Origin: UBA7672 sp963738625
GTDB taxonomy: Bacteria; Pseudomonadota; Alphaproteobacteria; Caulobacterales; Hyphomonadaceae
Direction: 5' to 3'
DNA length: 64,000 bases
Assembly (NCBI GenBank): GCA_963738625.1
Contig: CAVTXH010000002.1
Coordinates: forward strand, 806,001 to 870,000
Shown here: piece after piece, positions 28,956 through 36,876 of the stretch
Layout of the letters: each line of letters opens with the position of its first letter
Numbering within the stretch: position 1 is the stretch's first letter
Translations under genes and position numbers: made by a program
The notes under the pieces: generated by a model
The model's input: only the letters and a program-made list of their open reading frames with translations
Databases searched by the model: none
Told to the model about the DNA's origin: nothing

Positions 28956-29981
28956 CTATTCGCCCTCTTCCGCGAAGTTCTTGAGGCCGAGCGTGTCGTT
29001 CTTGCGGGCGCCGGCGAGGATGCCAGGGAGCGCGTAGTTGCCTTCGTGGCAGGCGTATTCGTAGAGCGCGCCCTTGGAGGCGTTGAAGACCATCTCGGCT
29101 TTCCAGACCTGGCTGAAGAGCTTCGGATCGTTGACGCTAAACTCGTAGAGGATCTGGTCGTCGGCGACGCGGGTAAAACGCTCGGTGACCTTGGCGTCGG
29201 GCGACAAGAGGTAGGAGTTGGCGAAGAAGGTGCGGAGGCTTTCGCCCGGGTTGAAGTTGGTCGTCTCGACGACGAGCGTGTCGCCCTCATAGCGGCCCTT
29301 CGAGTTGCCAAGCCATTGCGGGATCTTGTCGTCGACCTTGTCCGTCAGCGGGATGATGCGCGCGTCGTGGTTCATCTCGACCAGTATGGTGACGTAGTCG
29401 GGCGTCTGCACGAACTGGTAGGTGTTGTTGTACATCACGTTGATCATCGGCGGGCCGCCGGTGGAGCCGAAACCGACGAGGCAGCGTTCGGCCATCGGGC
29501 GGGTTTCGGGACCGTCGAACGTGTTGCGGACGAAAGCGAGCCTGTCGTCGAACTCCTTCTTGCCCGCGACCGTATAGGGAATCCTGCCGTTCGGCGGATC
29601 GACGATCCAGGACGAGCGATACTCGCCCTTGATCTTGGCATAGCTGCTGCCGGCGTCGACATAGAAGCTGTTGTAGCCGCCGACATCCTGCCCGGCGCGC
29701 GGGGCGCCGGAGTTGGGATCGGTACGCTGATTGCCGCGCGCATCCGCCGCCGCGCGCTGCGCTTCGAGACGCTTGGCGTCGGCTTCCGGGATGGCGAGCG
29801 ACTTGAACTGGCCGGAGCGCTCGAGGCTGGTGAGCGAGACGTTGGACCAGAAGCCCTGGAGGTCGGGCTTGCCGTCGGGCGTGCGGGGGGCCTTGTAGGC
29901 CGGGGCCTGAGACGCTGGAGTTTGAGCGAAGGCCGGAGCGGCCATCATCAGTGCGATCAGACCAGCCAGGTGCAATTTCAT
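28956..29981 (-). CDS. Secreted protein of unknown function (PDGKPDLQG family)
   Basis: The 341-residue protein has a signal peptide (MKLHLAGLIALMMAAPAFAQ) and the mature start APRTPDGKPDLQGFWSN, seen in a broad group of secreted hypothetical proteins of Proteobacteria and Acidobacteria. Later conserved parts are YEGDTLVVETTNF and VTERFTRVADDQILYEFSV. The beta-rich body has no assigned activity that I know. The ATG at 29981 follows GGGAGGAGGCGAAC, a strong site. The next minus-strand gene ends about 100 bases upstream. Confidence 0.75.
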   Translation of the reverse strand: MKLHLAGLIALMMAAPAFAQTPASQAPAYKAPRTPDGKPDLQGFWSNVSLTSLERSGQFKSLAIPEADAKRLEAQRAAADARGNQRTDPNSGAPRAGQDVGGYNSFYVDAGSSYAKIKGEYRSSWIVDPPNGRIPYTVAGKKEFDDRLAFVRNTFDGPETRPMAERCLVGFGSTGGPPMINVMYNNTYQFVQTPDYVTILVEMNHDARIIPLTDKVDDKIPQWLGNSKGRYEGDTLVVETTNFNPGESLRTFFANSYLLSPDAKVTERFTRVADDQILYEFSVNDPKLFSQVWKAEMVFNASKGALYEYACHEGNYALPGILAGARKNDTLGLKNFAEEGE

Positions 29982-30081
29982 GTTCGCCTCCTCCCAGAGA
30001 CTCTGTAGCAGCAACCTAGTCCTTGTATTCCACCCAGCCAAGCATGGCCCGATCACGCCCGGTTGAGCGGAAGCGGGCTTT

Positions 30082-30525
30082 CTAGCGGTCAATCGTCACG
30101 GGCTCCTTTGCCTCGCGCTTCACGGCCGTTTTGGCGCCCTGCGAGCCGCGTTGCATTCGGAAACCGCCCGTCGCGCGGAAGATGAGCTGCTTCAGCGCCC
30201 AGCGGCCTTCTATGACTGTGAGGTCGGCATTCGCCACGCCGGCGTAGAAGATCGGGGCGCGATGCGCGCGGAGGCCTGCGTCGTACCGCTTCACGAACTC
30301 CACGGCTGCGCCGTCGCGCGAGCCGTTGATGCAGGCGGTCAGCTCGGTGAGGCCCCTGCCCCAGTTTACAGTCTCCAGCGTCGTGCCCTCGACGGCGCCC
30401 GCCACATCCGCGATGTGCGCGGCGAACTGCGCCAGCGAGCCCATACCGCCATCGTACCAGTACTCTCCAAACCAGTAGCCGGTGAGATCGTTATTGGACG
30501 ACGATCTATCGTCAGGCCCGCGCAC
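30082..30525 (-). CDS. Hypothetical protein
   Basis: The 147-residue protein starts at a GTG preceded by GGGAG. It contains aromatic residues early (LTGYWFGEYWYDGG) and a basic tail. No signal peptide or membrane segment is visible. The early segment recalls lipocalin-like or calycin small proteins but this is weak. It is the last gene of a probable unit: crotonase, small membrane protein, then this one. Confidence 0.6.
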   Translation of the reverse strand: MRGPDDRSSSNNDLTGYWFGEYWYDGGMGSLAQFAAHIADVAGAVEGTTLETVNWGRGLTELTACINGSRDGAAVEFVKRYDAGLRAHRAPIFYAGVANADLTVIEGRWALKQLIFRATGGFRMQRGSQGAKTAVKREAKEPVTIDR

Positions 30526-30534
30526 CGACGCTCC

Positions 30535-30744
30535 CTATCCTGAGCGTTTTCTGCGCGACACTGCGCGGGCAATCAAGGTCCCGATCACGCCGAGCATCAG
30601 CGCCGTCGCGACCACGGCGATCAACTTCAGGTCGAGGTTGACTCCATGTTCGTAGACGTAGCGATCGAAGGCGCGATAGCCGAGAGCACCGAGAGCGATG
30701 CTCGCGATCACGATAGCAATTCCGATGCTCGCATTCCTGCTCAG
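30535..30744 (-). CDS. Small two-TM membrane protein with CTG start
   Basis: A 69-residue frame encodes two hydrophobic helices (IGIAIVIASIALGALGYRAF and LKLIAVVATALMLGVIGTLI) and ends with the basic tail SRRKRSG. No ATG, GTG or TTG fits the N terminus; the best start is a CTG at 30744, 3 bases past the crotonase stop and just after GGGAGAG. A GTG inside the first helix is a less likely start. Function unknown. It is translationally placed between the crotonase gene and the gene ending at 30082. Confidence 0.5.
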   Translation of the reverse strand: MSRNASIGIAIVIASIALGALGYRAFDRYVYEHGVNLDLKLIAVVATALMLGVIGTLIARAVSRRKRSG

Positions 30745-30747
30745 TCG

Positions 30748-31539
30748 CTACTCTCCCTTAAACACCGGTTCGCGCTTTTCCAGGATGGCGGCGACGCCTT
30801 CCTCGTGGTCCTTGGTGTGGTGCATCAGGCCCTGGGCGGCGGCGGACATTTCCATGATCGTGTCATAGGTCGCCTGCGTGCCGTGGCGCAGCAGCTGTTT
30901 CGCCACGCGCAGGGAGTGCGGCGGCTGCTTGGCGATCGAAGTCGCGAGCGCCATGGCTTCGGCCATCAGCTGGTCGCCGGGCACGACTTTCGAGACGAGG
31001 CCCCAGTCCTTTGCGGTGTTGGCGTCGATGAGGTTGCCGGTGAAGAGCAGCTCGCAGGCGCGGCTCATGCCGATCACGCGCGGGAGAAGCCAGGCGCCGC
31101 CATCGCCGGGGATGAGGCCGAGCTTGAGGAAGGTGACGCCGTACTTGGCCGTGTCGGAAGAAATCCGGATGTCGGCCATGCAGGCGACATCGCAGCCGAG
31201 GCCGATGGCGGCGCCGTTGACGGCGGCGATCAACGGGATTTCGAGATTGTAGAGCGCACGCACGATCATGTGGACGCCGTTCTTGTAGGCGTCGCGCACT
31301 TCGGCCGGGTTGCCGGCGAAGGAGCCGACGCGATCGCGCATCGCCTTGACATTGCCGCCGGCCGAGAAGCCCTTGCCCGCGCCGGTGAGGATGGCGCAGC
31401 GCAGCGACTTGTCGGAGTTGATCTGCTGGCAGGCGTCGCGCACCGCCTCGCCATCGCCCGGCTCGCCCAGCGCGTTCATGGCGTCCGGACGGTTGAGCGT
31501 CAGGATCGCGATGGGGCCTTTTTTCTCGAGCGTGATCAT
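30748..31539 (-). CDS. Enoyl-CoA hydratase/isomerase family protein
   Basis: The 263-residue protein is a crotonase-fold enzyme: the oxyanion-hole strands FSAGGNVKAM and AAVNGAAIGLGCDVACMADI are clear. The segment KLGLIPGDGGAWLLPRVIG has Asp-Gly at the position of the second catalytic Glu, so hydratase activity is not assured; isomerase or related chemistry is possible. The general role is acyl-CoA breakdown and fits the nearby dehydrogenases. The ATG at 31539 is used. Confidence 0.85.
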   Translation of the reverse strand: MITLEKKGPIAILTLNRPDAMNALGEPGDGEAVRDACQQINSDKSLRCAILTGAGKGFSAGGNVKAMRDRVGSFAGNPAEVRDAYKNGVHMIVRALYNLEIPLIAAVNGAAIGLGCDVACMADIRISSDTAKYGVTFLKLGLIPGDGGAWLLPRVIGMSRACELLFTGNLIDANTAKDWGLVSKVVPGDQLMAEAMALATSIAKQPPHSLRVAKQLLRHGTQATYDTIMEMSAAAQGLMHHTKDHEEGVAAILEKREPVFKGE

Positions 31540-31841
31540 GAGCGGGTCTCTGCGTGGGTGTCTGGGGCTGAACTGCTGGGTGGGTAGCCTCTAGCGAAGG
31601 CGCGCGCTGCTGTCATCCCGAGTCCTTTATGTTTCAAGTTGCGCGTTCGTAGTTGTGCGGAGCGCCGGGCGCCTGCCCGGCTGGACTTGTCAACGTGCAT
31701 CGTACTCGCGGTAAGGCTTGGCCAGGCGTTCGACGCTGCGCGTCTCACCCCGGACACTCCCACTCTCAGGCGCACGCTCGCTGTCGGACCGGCTGAGCCG
31801 TCCAGGATGCGGTGCGCCTCCGTGAGGTGGAGGGCGTGGGG

Positions 31842-32115
31842 ACGCGGGATGCCCCGCGTGATTTGGGCGACCGCTGGTTGCCCAGCGCTACCGGCAGACA
31901 AAGAGAAACGCGTCATCCCGCGCGCCCAGCGACCGTTGTGCGCCAGCCCGTGCACAGGGAGTTGTGTTCACTCCCCTGGCATGGTCGCCGGCGGCGTGCA
32001 GGCCATTGGGCTGTTCATCGTCCCATGGTCCCGGCGACACTCAGCTCTGGCTTCGGGCCAGAGGGCCCAAGAACCAGAAGGTTCATCTCCCAGGCTTGGC
32101 GGCGCTTCACGCCGC
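31842..32115. other. Hairpin-dense block, candidate structured RNA
   Basis: At least five stems occur in 274 bases: 31842-31859 (7 bp, loop ATGC), 31864-31884 (9 bp with one G-T pair, loop GCT), 32045-32063 (7 bp, loop TTCGG), 32071-32084 (GAACC/GGTTC, loop AGAA), and 32099-32115 (6 bp, loop CTTCA). A weaker GGGAG/CTCCC stem lies at 31957-31975. No reading frame explains them. The strand is unknown. A conserved non-coding RNA or structured intergenic repeat is inferred. Confidence 0.35.
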
Positions 32116-32350
32116 GTTCGTCCGGAACTCCTCACGCTCGATCGCATCGCCTTCGCGTCGCTGAACAGGTGCACGACTGCCCTCCGTGCGGAGGCGATGG
32201 AGGGATTATCGCTCAGCTCGGCAAGTGTAGGATAACTTTCCCGGATTTTTCTGCTGCGATTTTCTAGAGCGCTGAAATCGTGCGGGAGATTTTTCGCGGA
32301 GGGGCGCGCAGGTGGTGGTATCGCGCGCACGTCATGCGGCCACCAACGGT

Positions 32351-32490
32351 GTCATTCCGGGCGGAGCGAAGCGGAGACCCGGAACCTAGGGGCTACGTTT
32401 TGAGATCTCGCTTGCAGCCCCTAGGTTCCGGATAGCGCTGCGCGCTTCCGGACTGACAGCCGGAGTGCGCTTCGCTCCGCTTGGAATGAC
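32351..32490. repeat. 140-bp palindromic intergenic repeat, copy 1
   Basis: The element begins GTCATTCC and ends GGAATGAC, an 8-base terminal inverted repeat. Inside, 32379-32394 and 32416-32431 are a perfect 16-base inverted repeat (CCGGAACCTAGGGGCT and its complement). A second copy of the same type and length is at 34493-34633. Confidence 0.7.
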
Positions 32491-32627
32491 AGCGGTGGGG
32501 GTGCGATGAGCGCAACGGCCATTACCCAACCCAGGAGAATACGAGCGCTCAATCCCATAGCTCTCCTCCAAAGCACGATACGTCGCTGCGCGACATGTGC
32601 CAGGCAGGCGCCTGGCGCTCCCGGATT

Positions 32628-33764
32628 CTACCTGCCCGACAGCTCTGTATACCGCCGCAGGTGCCAGTCGGTGTTGCCGAACTGGCTTTCGATCATGGTG
32701 ACGCGTTTGAAGAAGTGGCCGACATTGAGTTCGTCGGTCATGCCCATGCCGCCATGGATCTGGACGGCGTCCTGGCTGATCAGCTTGCCGGCCTTGCCGA
32801 TCTGCACCTTGGCGCCGGAGGCGGCGAGTTTGCGCTGGCGGTCCGGCTCGCCGAGTTTCAGCGTGACCATGTAGGTCATCGAGGTGGCCTGCTCGGCCGC
32901 CATGAACATGTCGACCATGCGGTGCTGGAGCACCTGGAAGTTGGCGATGGGCTGGCCGAACTGCTTGCGCTGTTTGGCGTAGGAGATGGTCGCTTCGTTG
33001 AGGACCTTGAAGCAGCCGATGGCCTCGGCGCAGAGCGCGGCGATGGCCTCGTCGGCGACCTTCTCGATCAGCGGCATGCCGTTGCCGACTTCGCCGATGA
33101 CGGCGTCAGCGCCGACGGAAACGTTTTCGAAATAGACTTCAGAGGCGCGCAGGCCGTCGACCGTCGGGTAGTCGCGCGTCGAAACGCCCTTGGCGTCCTT
33201 CGGCAGGAGGAAGACGGTGACGCCCGCCGCATCGCGCTGGGCGCCGGAGGTGCGGGCGGTGACGATGAGGTGCGTGGCGAAGGGGGCGCCGGTGACGACG
33301 GCCTTGTGGCCGTTGAGGACGAAGCCATTGCCGTCCTTCTTGGCCGTGGTGGAGACGTCGCTGAGGTCGAAGCGGGATTTCGGTTCGGAATAGGCGAAGG
33401 CGTAGCGGCGCTCGCCGCCGATGAGCTCGGCGAGGTTTTCTTCCTTCTGGGCGGCCGTGCCGCCATAGCGGAGGAAGCCGCCGCCGATGACCACGGTCTG
33501 CAGGTAGGGCTCGATCACGAGACCCTTGCCGAATTCTTCCGAGATGATCATCGCCTCGATGGGGCTGCCGCCGAAGCCGCCGTCAGCTTCGGAGAAGGAG
33601 GCGCCAAGCAGGCCGAGCTCCGCGAACTGCGTCCACATTTCGGGGCGCCAGCCGGCTTCGCTTTTTGCGACCTTGCGGCGGGTGTCGAAGTCGTACTGTT
33701 CGCGGACCAGGCGGGCGACCGTGTCGCGCAGCATGTCCTGTTCGGACGTAAAGGCGAAATCCAT
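32628..33764 (-). CDS. Acyl-CoA dehydrogenase, pimeloyl-CoA small-subunit type
   Basis: The 378-residue protein is an acyl-CoA dehydrogenase with the C-terminal motif HGGMGMTDELNVGHFFKRV, typical of small subunits of heteromeric enzymes such as pimeloyl-CoA dehydrogenase. The substrate-binding SETGAGSD motif of canonical enzymes is replaced by SEPKSRFDLSD. The usual YEG catalytic motif is absent. It probably pairs with one of the two large-subunit types at 26837 and 34646. AGGAG precedes the ATG at 33764. Substrate is unknown. Confidence 0.83.
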   Translation of the reverse strand: MDFAFTSEQDMLRDTVARLVREQYDFDTRRKVAKSEAGWRPEMWTQFAELGLLGASFSEADGGFGGSPIEAMIISEEFGKGLVIEPYLQTVVIGGGFLRYGGTAAQKEENLAELIGGERRYAFAYSEPKSRFDLSDVSTTAKKDGNGFVLNGHKAVVTGAPFATHLIVTARTSGAQRDAAGVTVFLLPKDAKGVSTRDYPTVDGLRASEVYFENVSVGADAVIGEVGNGMPLIEKVADEAIAALCAEAIGCFKVLNEATISYAKQRKQFGQPIANFQVLQHRMVDMFMAAEQATSMTYMVTLKLGEPDRQRKLAASGAKVQIGKAGKLISQDAVQIHGGMGMTDELNVGHFFKRVTMIESQFGNTDWHLRRYTELSGR

Positions 33765-33820
33765 GAAACAAGGCTCCTTGCGACCCTTCTAGGCCGGGGG
33801 TTCGGGATCGTGCAACTGTG

Positions 33821-34474
33821 TCAGGCGGACGCTTCCGCGGGCGCGACTTTCGGCCGCTTGGGCCGCCGCTTCGGGCCGGCGAGCGCAATGTAGATTTCGG
33901 CGACGATCAGGTTCGGAACCCAGGCGAGCCAGGCGATGGCGCGGTAGGCGTCGAGCGGGAAATCGCCCTGGTTCTGGATGATGGCGACGGGCAGGTAGAT
34001 GCGGAGCGTGACCGCGGCGAAGGTGAGCGCAAAGGAGCGGATCATCCAGCGCTCGTGGGCTACGAAATCCTTCCGCATGGCGGCCGCCAGAGCCAGGAGC
34101 GTGAACGGGACCCAGAACACGGCAAGCAGAAGGAAGCCCCAGCCGGCGATGGGGCCGGCGGTGGAAGACAGGGCGATCACTCCGCCGGCGAGGCCGCCTG
34201 TGACGCAGGCGGCGACGTAGATGCGGCCGATCCAGCGGTGGAACGCCGGCGCCTTCCGGCGCAGAGGCTTCAGGAACTGGAAGGCGCCGACGAGCATGGC
34301 GACGCCCGAGGCGGCGATGTGGACGCGCAGGCCCCACGGATCGAACATCGGGTTGGAAAGGCCCAGCGCCGCAAAGCCGGTGGCGACGAGGTATAGCGCA
34401 TAGCCGCCAACGCCGACGGACAGGAGCATGATCACGGTCCAGGCGATGGAGCCGCCAACACGCGCAGCAGACAT
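33821..34474 (-). CDS. DUF2306-type membrane protein
   Basis: This 217-residue protein has about seven hydrophobic helices and the pattern of DUF2306 membrane proteins: HIAASGVAMLVGAFQFL, RKAPAFHRWIGRIYVAA with paired His, and AHERWMIRSFALTFAAVTLR. The conserved His residues suggest metal or heme contacts. The function of the family is unknown to me. The ATG at 34474 follows GGGAGGGAGAT. It sits between two acyl-CoA dehydrogenase genes on the same strand but is separated from the upstream one by the second palindromic repeat. Confidence 0.75.
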   Translation of the reverse strand: MSAARVGGSIAWTVIMLLSVGVGGYALYLVATGFAALGLSNPMFDPWGLRVHIAASGVAMLVGAFQFLKPLRRKAPAFHRWIGRIYVAACVTGGLAGGVIALSSTAGPIAGWGFLLLAVFWVPFTLLALAAAMRKDFVAHERWMIRSFALTFAAVTLRIYLPVAIIQNQGDFPLDAYRAIAWLAWVPNLIVAEIYIALAGPKRRPKRPKVAPAEASA

Positions 34475-34492
34475 ATCTCCCTCCCCTCCATC

Positions 34493-34633
34493 GTCATCCC
34501 GGAAACCGCGAAGCGATTGTCCGGGGCCCATTTCTATTCCTGTACAAGCCGGGGAATGGGTCCCGGGTCTTAGTTTACCCTGAGGAGCCGCCGCAGGCGG
34601 CGTCTCGAAGGGCTTCGTTTCGCCCGGGATGAC
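34493..34633. repeat. 140-bp palindromic intergenic repeat, copy 2
   Basis: This 141-base element begins GTCATCCC and ends GGGATGAC. It contains the inverted pair CCCATT/AATGGG and GCCGCC/GGCGGC stems. Ends and length match the repeat at 32351-32490, though the interiors differ. It lies in the gap between the acyl-CoA dehydrogenase and DUF2306 genes. Confidence 0.65.
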
Positions 34634-34645
34634 ACCCTGTTGCGG

Positions 34646-35842
34646 TTAGAGGCCAAGCACCATCTTGGCGATGATGTTGTGCTGGATCTCGTTGGAGCCG
34701 CCATAAATCGAAGCCTTGCGCATGTTGGCGTAGCTGGGCGCCGTGAGGTGCGCATAGTCGGGCCCGATCGGGAGCTGGTTGTCGCCATCGGTTGGGAAGC
34801 CGCGGAAGTACGGCGCGCCGTAGACGCCGACGGCTTCGAGCGTCAGCTCGGTGATGCGCTGCTGGATCTCGGTGCCCTTGATTTTCAGGATCGAGCTTTC
34901 AGGCCCCGGGCCCTGGCCCTGGTTCTCGCGCGCGAGCGTGCGCAGCTCGGTGTATTCGAGGGCGGAGAGATCGATCTCGAGTTCCGAGATCTTCCGGGCG
35001 AATTCCGGGTTGCGGATGATCGGCTCGCCCCGGTCGAGTTCGACAGACGCGATCTGGCGCAGGCGCTCGATGCCCTTCTTGGAGCGGGCGACGCCGGCGA
35101 TGCCGGAGCGTTCGTGCGCCAGGAGGTATTTGGCGTAGGTCCAGCCCTCATTCTCCTTGCCGACGAGGTTGGCGACCGGGACCTTCACGTCTGTGAACCA
35201 CGTCTCGTTGACCTCGTGCCCGCCATCCATGGTGATGATCGGACGGACTTCGACGCCCGGCGTCTTCATGTCGACGAGGATGAAGGAGATGCCTTCCTGC
35301 GGCTTCTTCGCCTGCGGGTTGGTGCGGCAGAGGACGAAAATCCAGTCAGCGAAGTGGCCGAGCGTGGTCCAGGTCTTCTGGCCGTTGATGATGTAGTGGT
35401 CGCCGACCCGCTCGGCTTTCGTCTTCAGAGAAGCGAGGTCGGAGCCGGCGCCGGGTTCGGAATAGCCCTGGCACCAGAAGTCCGTGCCGTTGATGATGCG
35501 CGGCAGGTAGTGCGCCTTCTGCGTCTCGGAGCCGAACGCCATGAGCACGGGGGCGAGCATCGCCATGCCGAAGGGCGGGACGGGAAGCGTTTCGGCGCGG
35601 GCGCATTCTTCCTGGAAGATGTATTTCTGCGTCGCACTCCAGCCTGTGCCGCCATACTGCTTTGGCCAGGCCGGGGCGCCCCAGCCGCGCTTGAACAGCG
35701 CCTTCTGCCAGAGGAGGAAGTCCTCCTTGGCGTATTCATCACGTGAGAACTTGCCCCGCAGCTCGACTGGATAGTCCTTTTCGAGAAAGGTGCGGACCTC
35801 GTCCCGGAAGGCGACTTCCTCGGGGGTGAATTCAAGATCCAT
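34646..35842 (-). CDS. Acyl-CoA dehydrogenase, pimeloyl-CoA large-subunit type
   Basis: The 398-residue protein is a close relative of the one at 26837: YSEPGAGSDLASL (about 128-140), the C-terminal IYGGSNEIQHNI with Gly at the usual catalytic position, and Glu244 in LLAHERSG as probable base. It oxidises an acyl-CoA and passes electrons to ETF; the chain type is unknown. The ATG at 35842 follows GGGAGACACTG; the open frame continues to 36067 but that part is basic and unlikely. Confidence 0.88.
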   Translation of the reverse strand: MDLEFTPEEVAFRDEVRTFLEKDYPVELRGKFSRDEYAKEDFLLWQKALFKRGWGAPAWPKQYGGTGWSATQKYIFQEECARAETLPVPPFGMAMLAPVLMAFGSETQKAHYLPRIINGTDFWCQGYSEPGAGSDLASLKTKAERVGDHYIINGQKTWTTLGHFADWIFVLCRTNPQAKKPQEGISFILVDMKTPGVEVRPIITMDGGHEVNETWFTDVKVPVANLVGKENEGWTYAKYLLAHERSGIAGVARSKKGIERLRQIASVELDRGEPIIRNPEFARKISELEIDLSALEYTELRTLARENQGQGPGPESSILKIKGTEIQQRITELTLEAVGVYGAPYFRGFPTDGDNQLPIGPDYAHLTAPSYANMRKASIYGGSNEIQHNIIAKMVLGL

Positions 35843-36065
35843 CAGTGTCTCCCGGGGGCGCTGGGCCCTTGCCCTTACGTAATGACGATTACCACGCCCG
35901 TTCGTCAATTCGCTTGCGCCTCCTTCCCTCAGGTACGTCAAGGGGTTTCGCCGATGGCCGCGAGGTCGCATTGCCGTCAGGGAACCCACTTCTACGGACG
36001 ACGGATGCGTGTACTGGTGAGAGCTGAGGAGAGGTAGTCTTGGGAAACGATACCTGCTGGCCGGC

Positions 36066-36260
36066 ATGCATCAACCCATAGAGACGCCCTGCGTGAAGGT
36101 CTGCGTGGTCGATGGCCAGTCGAACCATTGCCTCGGTTGCGGGCGTACTTTGGGCGAAATCGCCCGCTGGGCGCGCTTTTCGGACCAGGAGCGGGACGAC
36201 GTAATGGCCTTGCTGCCGGCCCGGATAGACGCCCTTAAATCTGCCGGAAAGTTAGGTTGA
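36066..36260 (+). CDS. DUF1289 small cysteine-rich protein
   Basis: The 64-residue protein shows the DUF1289 pattern: TPCVKVCVVDG, then HCLGCGRTLGEIARWARFSD. Four cysteines in two pairs suggest an Fe-S or zinc site. The family is common in Proteobacteria and uncharacterised as far as I know. It is divergent from the acyl-CoA dehydrogenase with a gap of about 220 bases that shows no other gene. Confidence 0.85.
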   Translation: MHQPIETPCVKVCVVDGQSNHCLGCGRTLGEIARWARFSDQERDDVMALLPARIDALKSAGKLG

Positions 36261-36351
36261 ACCGTGTTGGCCTGCTGTCCGTTTGTTCTTTGCTAGTGCA
36301 TTCTCTGGTAATCGAGGGTCGACTGCACCGTTCCCCCGGGAGTCGCGTGAC

Positions 36352-36876
36352 GTGAGGAAATCCCTGCTTCCGGCTTTGGCCGTGTTTGCGGCCGCCGCGA
36401 TCGGAATGGTCGTGCTGCGCGATTCCATGACGCAGTCGGTGGACGCCAAACCGGCCCTGGCCGCCAGCGCCGAAATCGAGGACATCCCCAACATCAGCAG
36501 CCACCAGATCCGCACCGCTTCCCTGCGCAAGGAAGGCGACGGGCATTTCTGGGCGACGGCCTATGTCAACGGCGAGCCGGTGAAGTTCCTGGTCGACACG
36601 GGCGCGAGCCTCGTCGCGCTGAGCCTGCGCGATGCGCGCAAGATCGGCCTCGACACCGACAAGCTGGAACAGAACGCCGAAGTGCGGACGGCGGCCGGCC
36701 GCGTGAAGGCGGCGGTCACCATGATCGACGCGATAGAGATCGACGGCGTGACCGTGAAGAACGTCCAGGCCGTGATCATCGACAAGGGGCTCGAGCATTC
36801 GCTGCTCGGGATGAGCTTCCTCAACCGGCTCGACGGCTGGGACGTGACGCCCACCGCGATCGTCATCCGGCAGTAG
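36352..36876 (+). CDS. Retropepsin-like aspartic protease, TIGR02281 type
   Basis: The 174-residue protein has an N-terminal membrane anchor (LPALAVFAAAAIGMVVL) and a single retropepsin-like domain with FLVDTGASLVALS (catalytic Asp82) and LLGMSFLNRL near the C terminus. One DTG per chain implies a homodimer, as in retroviral proteases. A periplasmic, membrane-anchored peptidase is inferred. The GTG at 36352 follows GGGAG and starts the anchor. Its 3' end overlaps the 3' end of dusA by 14 bases, convergently. Confidence 0.8.
   Translation: MRKSLLPALAVFAAAAIGMVVLRDSMTQSVDAKPALAASAEIEDIPNISSHQIRTASLRKEGDGHFWATAYVNGEPVKFLVDTGASLVALSLRDARKIGLDTDKLEQNAEVRTAAGRVKAAVTMIDAIEIDGVTVKNVQAVIIDKGLEHSLLGMSFLNRLDGWDVTPTAIVIRQ

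Larger units (their letters stand above)
31540..32627. other. Gene-free region with repeats and hairpins
   Basis: No frame in these 1088 bases looks like a gene. Plus- and minus-strand open stretches are arginine/serine-rich and overlap one another. The region holds a hairpin-rich block (31842-32115) and a 140-base palindromic repeat (32351-32490). The remainder shows nothing I can name. Confidence 0.6.

Noticed and set aside
31536..32330. Overlapping frames of 60-200 residues on both strands
   Set aside because: They are Arg/Ser/Pro-rich, overlap each other and lie over hairpins and repeats, so they look non-coding.
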